The position numbers and the translations under genes are program-made. From positions 45,833 through 109,832 of the forward strand of contig CALKMA010000007.1 of NCBI GenBank assembly GCA_937993755.1: DNA of 64,000 nucleotides, in the 5' to 3' direction. Below the pieces are notes generated by a model. It was not told where the DNA came from. It searched no databases and saw only the letters and a list, made by a program, of their open reading frames with translations. Shown in pieces: positions 59,976 through 64,000 of this stretch (positions are counted from its first letter, which is position 1; every line of letters starts with the position of its first letter). Origin of the DNA: HGM13233 sp900762805 (lineage in GTDB: Bacteria; Bacillota; Clostridia; Oscillospirales; Ruminococcaceae).

Positions 59976-61262
59976 ATGAAAGTCCATTTCCATACATTCG
60001 GCTGCAAGGTCAACCAGTACGAAACGGCTGCCATGGAGCGCTTTTTCGAGGAGGCCGGCTTCACCGTCGTACAGAGCGACGAGGAGGCCGATGTCGCCGT
60101 CATCAACTCCTGCTCGGTCACGGCATCGGGCGACCAGAAATCGCTGCGCCGCCTGCGCCAGTGCCGCCGCGCCGGGCTCATCACCGTGCTGTGCGGCTGC
60201 TATCCGCAGGCCTTTCCCGACCGCGCCGGCGAGATATTTGAGGCCGATATCGTGGCCGGCAACGCCGACCGCGCCGCGCTGCCCCGCCTGGTCAGGGATT
60301 TTGCCGCGTCGCACGAGCGCGTCGTTGATATCCCGCCCCACCTGAAGGGCGAGCTCTTCGAGCCTCTGGGCGCCGGTCAGCCCGACGGCCGCACCCGCGC
60401 CTTTCTTAAAGTCGAGGACGGCTGCGAGCGCTACTGCTCCTACTGCATCATCCCCTACGCGCGCGGCCGCATCCGTTCGCTGCCGCCGCAGGAGATACGC
60501 CGGCAGGCCGGGCAGATTGCAGCCGCCGGCTACCGCGAGCTGGTGCTGACCGGCATCAATCTGTCCTGCTACGGGCGCGATCTCGGCCTCGACGTGGCCG
60601 ACGCGCTCGACGCCTGCTCGGTTGACGGCTTGGTGCGCGTCCGCTTCGGCTCGCTCGAACCCGACCTGCTGTCCGACGCCATCATCGCCCGCCTCGCCGC
60701 CAACCCCAAGCTGTGCCGTCACTTTCATCTGGCGCTGCAGAGCGGCAGCGAACAGACGCTGCGCGCCATGCGCCGCCGCTACACCGCGGCGCAGTACCGC
60801 GCCGTTGCCGAAAAGCTGCGTGCGGCCTTTCCCGACTGCACGCTGACGACCGATGTCATCGTCGGCTTCCCCGGCGAAACCGAGGAGGCTTTTCTGGAGA
60901 GCGCCGACTTCGTGCGCTCGATGGGATTTCTGAAGGTGCATATCTTCCCCTATTCCCGGCGGCCCGGCACCCCGGCCGCCGACATGAAGGAACAGCTTTC
61001 CAGGGCGGAAAAGGAGGCGCGCGCCGCACATCTGAACGCCGTCTGCGCCGAAAGCCGGCAGGCCATTCTCCGGGCCGCCGTAGGACGGACGGTGCGCGTC
61101 ATCGCCGAGGCTCCCGACAGCGACGGCCTGCTGACCGGCGTGACCGACCAGTATCACCCCGCGCTGCTGCCGGGCCGCAGCATCGCCGTCGGCGATATCG
61201 TCACCGGCACCGCCACCGGCCTGGCGGGCGACCGGCTGATCGTCGAGGCCGGCGGGCAGTAG
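59976..61262 (+). CDS. mtaB: tRNA t6A37 methylthiotransferase MtaB
   Basis: 428 residues. The N-terminal UPF0004 domain has cysteines in HTFGCKVNQYE, NSCSVT and LCGCYP (one 4Fe-4S cluster). The radical-SAM core has CERYCSYCIIPYARG (second cluster). A C-terminal TRAM domain closes it. MtaB adds a methylthio group to t6A37, giving ms2t6A in ANN-decoding tRNAs. The gene follows a good promoter. tsaD, which makes its substrate, is at 23984. Confidence 0.95.
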   Translation: MKVHFHTFGCKVNQYETAAMERFFEEAGFTVVQSDEEADVAVINSCSVTASGDQKSLRRLRQCRRAGLITVLCGCYPQAFPDRAGEIFEADIVAGNADRAALPRLVRDFAASHERVVDIPPHLKGELFEPLGAGQPDGRTRAFLKVEDGCERYCSYCIIPYARGRIRSLPPQEIRRQAGQIAAAGYRELVLTGINLSCYGRDLGLDVADALDACSVDGLVRVRFGSLEPDLLSDAIIARLAANPKLCRHFHLALQSGSEQTLRAMRRRYTAAQYRAVAEKLRAAFPDCTLTTDVIVGFPGETEEAFLESADFVRSMGFLKVHIFPYSRRPGTPAADMKEQLSRAEKEARAAHLNAVCAESRQAILRAAVGRTVRVIAEAPDSDGLLTGVTDQYHPALLPGRSIAVGDIVTGTATGLAGDRLIVEAGGQ

Positions 61263-61393
61263 CGTGCGGCACGGCGGCGCTGCCCCCGTGCAGGAAGACC
61301 CTTTGTTCACATGAGTCGGCGCCCTCAACCGGTGCGGCGCATCCCGTTTTTTCCGATTATTTCCCGATATATCATCCCACAGGAGGAACCACC

Positions 61394-63616
61394 ATGTACT
61401 GCAAATACTGCAGAAGCATTCTCAGCGACGGCGCGCGATTCTGCCGCCGCTGCGGAAGGAGCACCGCTGACGGCTCGCAGGTGGCCGACGCCCTATTCGG
61501 CAGCACGCCGAGCGGGCAGGCGGGGCAGCCCCCCTTCAGCCGGCCCGTGCAGCCGAATCACGCCCAGCCGGTCAGCTATGCCCAGCCGCCCAAGACCAGA
61601 AAATCATCCTGCGGTGTCATCATCGGCATTGTCATTGCCGCCGCGCTGCTGATCATCGGCGCGATCTGTATCATAGCGGCTCTGGCCGGCAAGCCGAGCG
61701 GCGGCACCGGAGGCTCGGACGGCAGCATCACCGTCCCCACTGTGCCGGACGGCGAGGTGCGCCCGCTCTACACCACCCTGCGCGGCGGCGGCGAGGACAC
61801 CTGCACGCTGCTGGTCTACATGGTCGGCTCCGACCTTGAATCCGAGGGCGGCTACGCCAGCAACGACATTCAGGAAATGCTGGCCGCCACCAGCTCCGGC
61901 AAGCTCAACATCGTTCTGCAGACGGGCGGCGCCAAGGCCTGGCAGCTCCGCACCATTGCCAAGGCCGGCTCACCCGTCGTGCGCTGGTATATTTCAAACG
62001 GCCGGCTTGAGCTGATCGAGGAGCTTGACCGCGACACACATATGCTGACAGCCGAATCGCTGGCCTCCTTCATCACTTTCGGCGCAGAGCATTTTCCGGC
62101 CGACCGCACCTCCCTGATCCTCTGGGATCACGGCGGCGGATCGCTCTACGGCTTCGGCTACGACGAGCTGCACCCCAACGACGCCATGACCCTCTCGGTG
62201 CTCAGCAGCGCCTTTCAGATGGCCGGCGTCAAGTTCGATTTTGTCGGCTTTGACGCCTGTCTCATGGGCTCCTTTGAGACGGCCTTCATGCTGGAGCCCT
62301 ACGCCGACTATATGATCGCCTCCGAGGAGACCGAGCCGGGCACCGGCTGGTCCTACACCGGCTTTCTATCCTGGCTCGGCAGCAACACCTCCTGCCGGAC
62401 ACCGGAGCTCGGCAAGCATATCGTCGATGATTTCATCGCCGATTCCAGCCGCCGCGATACGCTCTCGGTCATCGATCTGCGCTACATTCCCGGCGTTTAC
62501 AGCGCCATGCAGACCTACATGAAGAACATCGGCGACGAGCTGAGCGCCGGCAGGATGTCGCGCATCTCGCGTGAGCGCGTCAACGCCAAGAGCTTTGCCG
62601 AGTCGGATTACGACATGATCGATCTCTACGATTTCGTGGATCAGACAGACTACCGCGGCGCCGACGAGCTCAGGCAGGCCATCAGAAACGCTGTCAGCTA
62701 TCAGAACGACTGCTCGGTGCGCGGTGTCAACGGCCTCTCCTTCTACTTCCCCTACTATGACATCAGCGACTATGAGGACGCCCGCGTCATTTTTTCCAGC
62801 TTCGGCTACGGCGGCAGCATCGTTGACTTTTTCGACCGCTTTGTCAGCACGATGGCCGGCGGACGCAGCCAGTCCAACAGCCGCGACAATTCGGGGCTGG
62901 AGGTCGGCGAGACGCCCGATCTGTCGGGCTATTCGTGGTTCAGCCCCTCCGACTTCAACGCCGCCGGCGACAGCCTCGATTACAGCAAGCTGGAGCTTAT
63001 CTGGTCGGACAGCGCCGGTCACTATATCCTGCCGCTGACCGAGGAAGACTGGGAGCGCATCGACAGCATCCTGCTGGAGGTGCTGCTGAAGACCGACAGC
63101 GGCTTTATCGACCTCGGCCGCGACCAGGTCTTTGAGCTGGACGACGATGACAACCTCGTCGCCACCTTTGACGGCACCTGGCTGGCGCTGGACGGGACCA
63201 TCGTCCCCTACACTGCGACCGACACCATCGCCCATGACGACCACTCTGAATTTGAAGGCACCGTGCCGGCGCTGCTGAACGGCGAAACGCTCATCGACAT
63301 CTACCTGCACTGGGACAGCAATGACGCCAACGCGGGTTATGTGCTGGGCTACCGCATCAGGAATGAAGCCGACACCGTCGGCAAGGGCTTCCTGTCCTTT
63401 AATTCCGGCGATGTTATCGAGCCTGTCTTCTCCTGCTACAACAGCGACGGCAGCGAAGCCGAGCCTCAGCTCGGCGCCGCCATCACGGTCGGCATCGGCG
63501 GGCAGCTTGAGGTCACTTATGAGCCCGTCGGCGATCATCCCACCGTGATGAGCTATCTCATCACCGACATCTACCAGAACATCGCGTGGACCGAGCTGGT
63601 GGAATTCAAGGAATAG
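61394..63616 (+). CDS. Zinc-ribbon, TM and clostripain (C11) peptidase protein
   Basis: 740 residues. N-terminal zinc ribbon CKYC...CRRC (3-20), a low-complexity linker, then one TM segment (about 74-97). The outer domain is a C11 clostripain-like protease with H246 in LILWDHGGGSLYG and C289 in FDACLMGS. The C-terminal half (about 520-740) is a further domain not recognised. The ribbon faces the cytoplasm and the protease outside if the TM is a type II anchor. ATG 61394 follows AGGAGG by seven bases. It is separated from mtaB by 131 bases. Confidence 0.85.
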   Translation: MYCKYCRSILSDGARFCRRCGRSTADGSQVADALFGSTPSGQAGQPPFSRPVQPNHAQPVSYAQPPKTRKSSCGVIIGIVIAAALLIIGAICIIAALAGKPSGGTGGSDGSITVPTVPDGEVRPLYTTLRGGGEDTCTLLVYMVGSDLESEGGYASNDIQEMLAATSSGKLNIVLQTGGAKAWQLRTIAKAGSPVVRWYISNGRLELIEELDRDTHMLTAESLASFITFGAEHFPADRTSLILWDHGGGSLYGFGYDELHPNDAMTLSVLSSAFQMAGVKFDFVGFDACLMGSFETAFMLEPYADYMIASEETEPGTGWSYTGFLSWLGSNTSCRTPELGKHIVDDFIADSSRRDTLSVIDLRYIPGVYSAMQTYMKNIGDELSAGRMSRISRERVNAKSFAESDYDMIDLYDFVDQTDYRGADELRQAIRNAVSYQNDCSVRGVNGLSFYFPYYDISDYEDARVIFSSFGYGGSIVDFFDRFVSTMAGGRSQSNSRDNSGLEVGETPDLSGYSWFSPSDFNAAGDSLDYSKLELIWSDSAGHYILPLTEEDWERIDSILLEVLLKTDSGFIDLGRDQVFELDDDDNLVATFDGTWLALDGTIVPYTATDTIAHDDHSEFEGTVPALLNGETLIDIYLHWDSNDANAGYVLGYRIRNEADTVGKGFLSFNSGDVIEPVFSCYNSDGSEAEPQLGAAITVGIGGQLEVTYEPVGDHPTVMSYLITDIYQNIAWTELVEFKE

Positions 63617-63708
63617 AAGCGGTCAGGCCGGAGACCGAGCCGGCGCAGACAGCAGCCCCGCCCCAAGCGGGATATGAGCCGGACCGGCAAAAACGGACAA
63701 CAGATAAA
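63617..63708. other. Spacer after the clostripain-like gene
   Basis: No gene or clear terminator here. The following 292 bases to the window end contain the inverted repeat listed next and a 9-bp-arm hairpin at 63882-63906 (GCGTGGCCG/CGGCCACGC). A 61-codon frame from 63674 crosses the large inverted repeat and is not supported. Confidence 0.4.
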
Positions 63709-63750
63709 GCGCCCCCTGATGCAGGACAATAAAAGTGCATCAGGGGGCGC
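63709..63750 (-). terminator. 15-bp perfect inverted repeat, possible minus-strand terminator
   Basis: GCGCCCCCTGATGCA (63709-63723) and its exact complement (63736-63750) flank a 12-base loop. On the minus strand TTTATCTG follows, so it may end a gene that lies beyond the right edge of the window. It could also be an element end. Confidence 0.5.
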
Positions 63751-64000
63751 TGCTGTGAGCAGGAGAAAGCAGACAGGTATCAAGGAAAAGGAGCCGGAGC
63801 TCATCACGACGCGTGAAGCCGGAAAGCGCAGCGGGAAACCAAAGAGCTACCGCTGCTGATATGCATCGGCAACGGGCTGAAGCGTGGCCGCGCATGGCGG
63901 CCACGCTGTTCTCATACTTCCTTATCGAAATGGAACCTGAAAGCGGGTACCGTCAAGATTTATGCGCAAAATTATTTGCAGGCTCCGGCTGAATGAAGTC

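Noticed and set aside
63674..63859. 61-codon frame at the right edge
   Set aside because: It runs through a perfect 15-bp inverted repeat and has no clear ribosome site.

Overview
The window looks like a chromosome segment of a GC-rich Clostridia (Oscillospiraceae/Ruminococcaceae-type gut Firmicute). This rests on gene content and style: AddAB, LicT/BglG antitermination, YesM/YesN two-component control, a SpoIID-like peptidoglycan-binding protein, AGGAGG ribosome sites, and sigma-A promoters that very often carry an extended TGn -10. Taxonomy is inferred; no rRNA, tRNA or CRISPR array was seen.

Layout. 1-24973 is GC-rich core: the 3' part of an LCP-like gene; a deoC-LUD-transglutaminase operon; a DIP1984-family protein; nucleoside hydrolase; a ClpA/ClpC ATPase; a CBS protein; a secreted carbohydrate-binding-domain lipoprotein with a 45-bp repeat; a UMF1-type MFS transporter; addB-addA; dus; and polA-rimI-tsaD. 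24974-44848 is visibly more AT-rich and looks like an acquired island. It opens with relics of a serine recombinase and an IS3 transposase, each broken by one in-frame stop. It continues with a catabolic locus read leftward: yesM-yesN, solute-binding protein, two permeases, GH5, a 1033-residue phosphorylase-like protein and GH30. An ISL3 transposase fragment follows, then a second operon: licT-type antiterminator, PTS EIIA, PTS EIIBC, an Old-Yellow-Enzyme/BaiH-like flavoenzyme, a small ORF and an FMN split-barrel protein. 44916-64000 returns to GC-rich core: a PlsC-like acyltransferase, an orphan degenerate ABC ATPase, the SpoIID-like protein, an XRE regulator divergent from a phosphatase-YihY-deoC operon, der, rpmF, a small P-loop gene, pgi, a D-Ala-D-Ala carboxypeptidase, mtaB and a zinc-ribbon/TM/clostripain protein.

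How the genes fit together. The first island operon reads as import of short beta-glucan-type oligosaccharides with intracellular breakdown, because none of its three enzymes has a signal peptide. The second reads as antitermination-controlled PTS uptake coupled to an ene-reductase-like enzyme. Its leader contains a promoter, a candidate RNA antiterminator and an overlapping terminator. Core functions include recombination (AddAB), DNA repair (PolA), tRNA modification (Dus, TsaD, MtaB; TsaD product is the MtaB substrate) and deoxynucleoside salvage (two DeoC paralogues).

The most unusual non-coding feature is a set of tandem duplications between genes: 226 bp x2, 68 bp x2, and about 200 bp x2. 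Two of them repeat the 3' end of the adjoining gene. In the 226-bp and 68-bp arrays, all twelve differences between copies are transitions.
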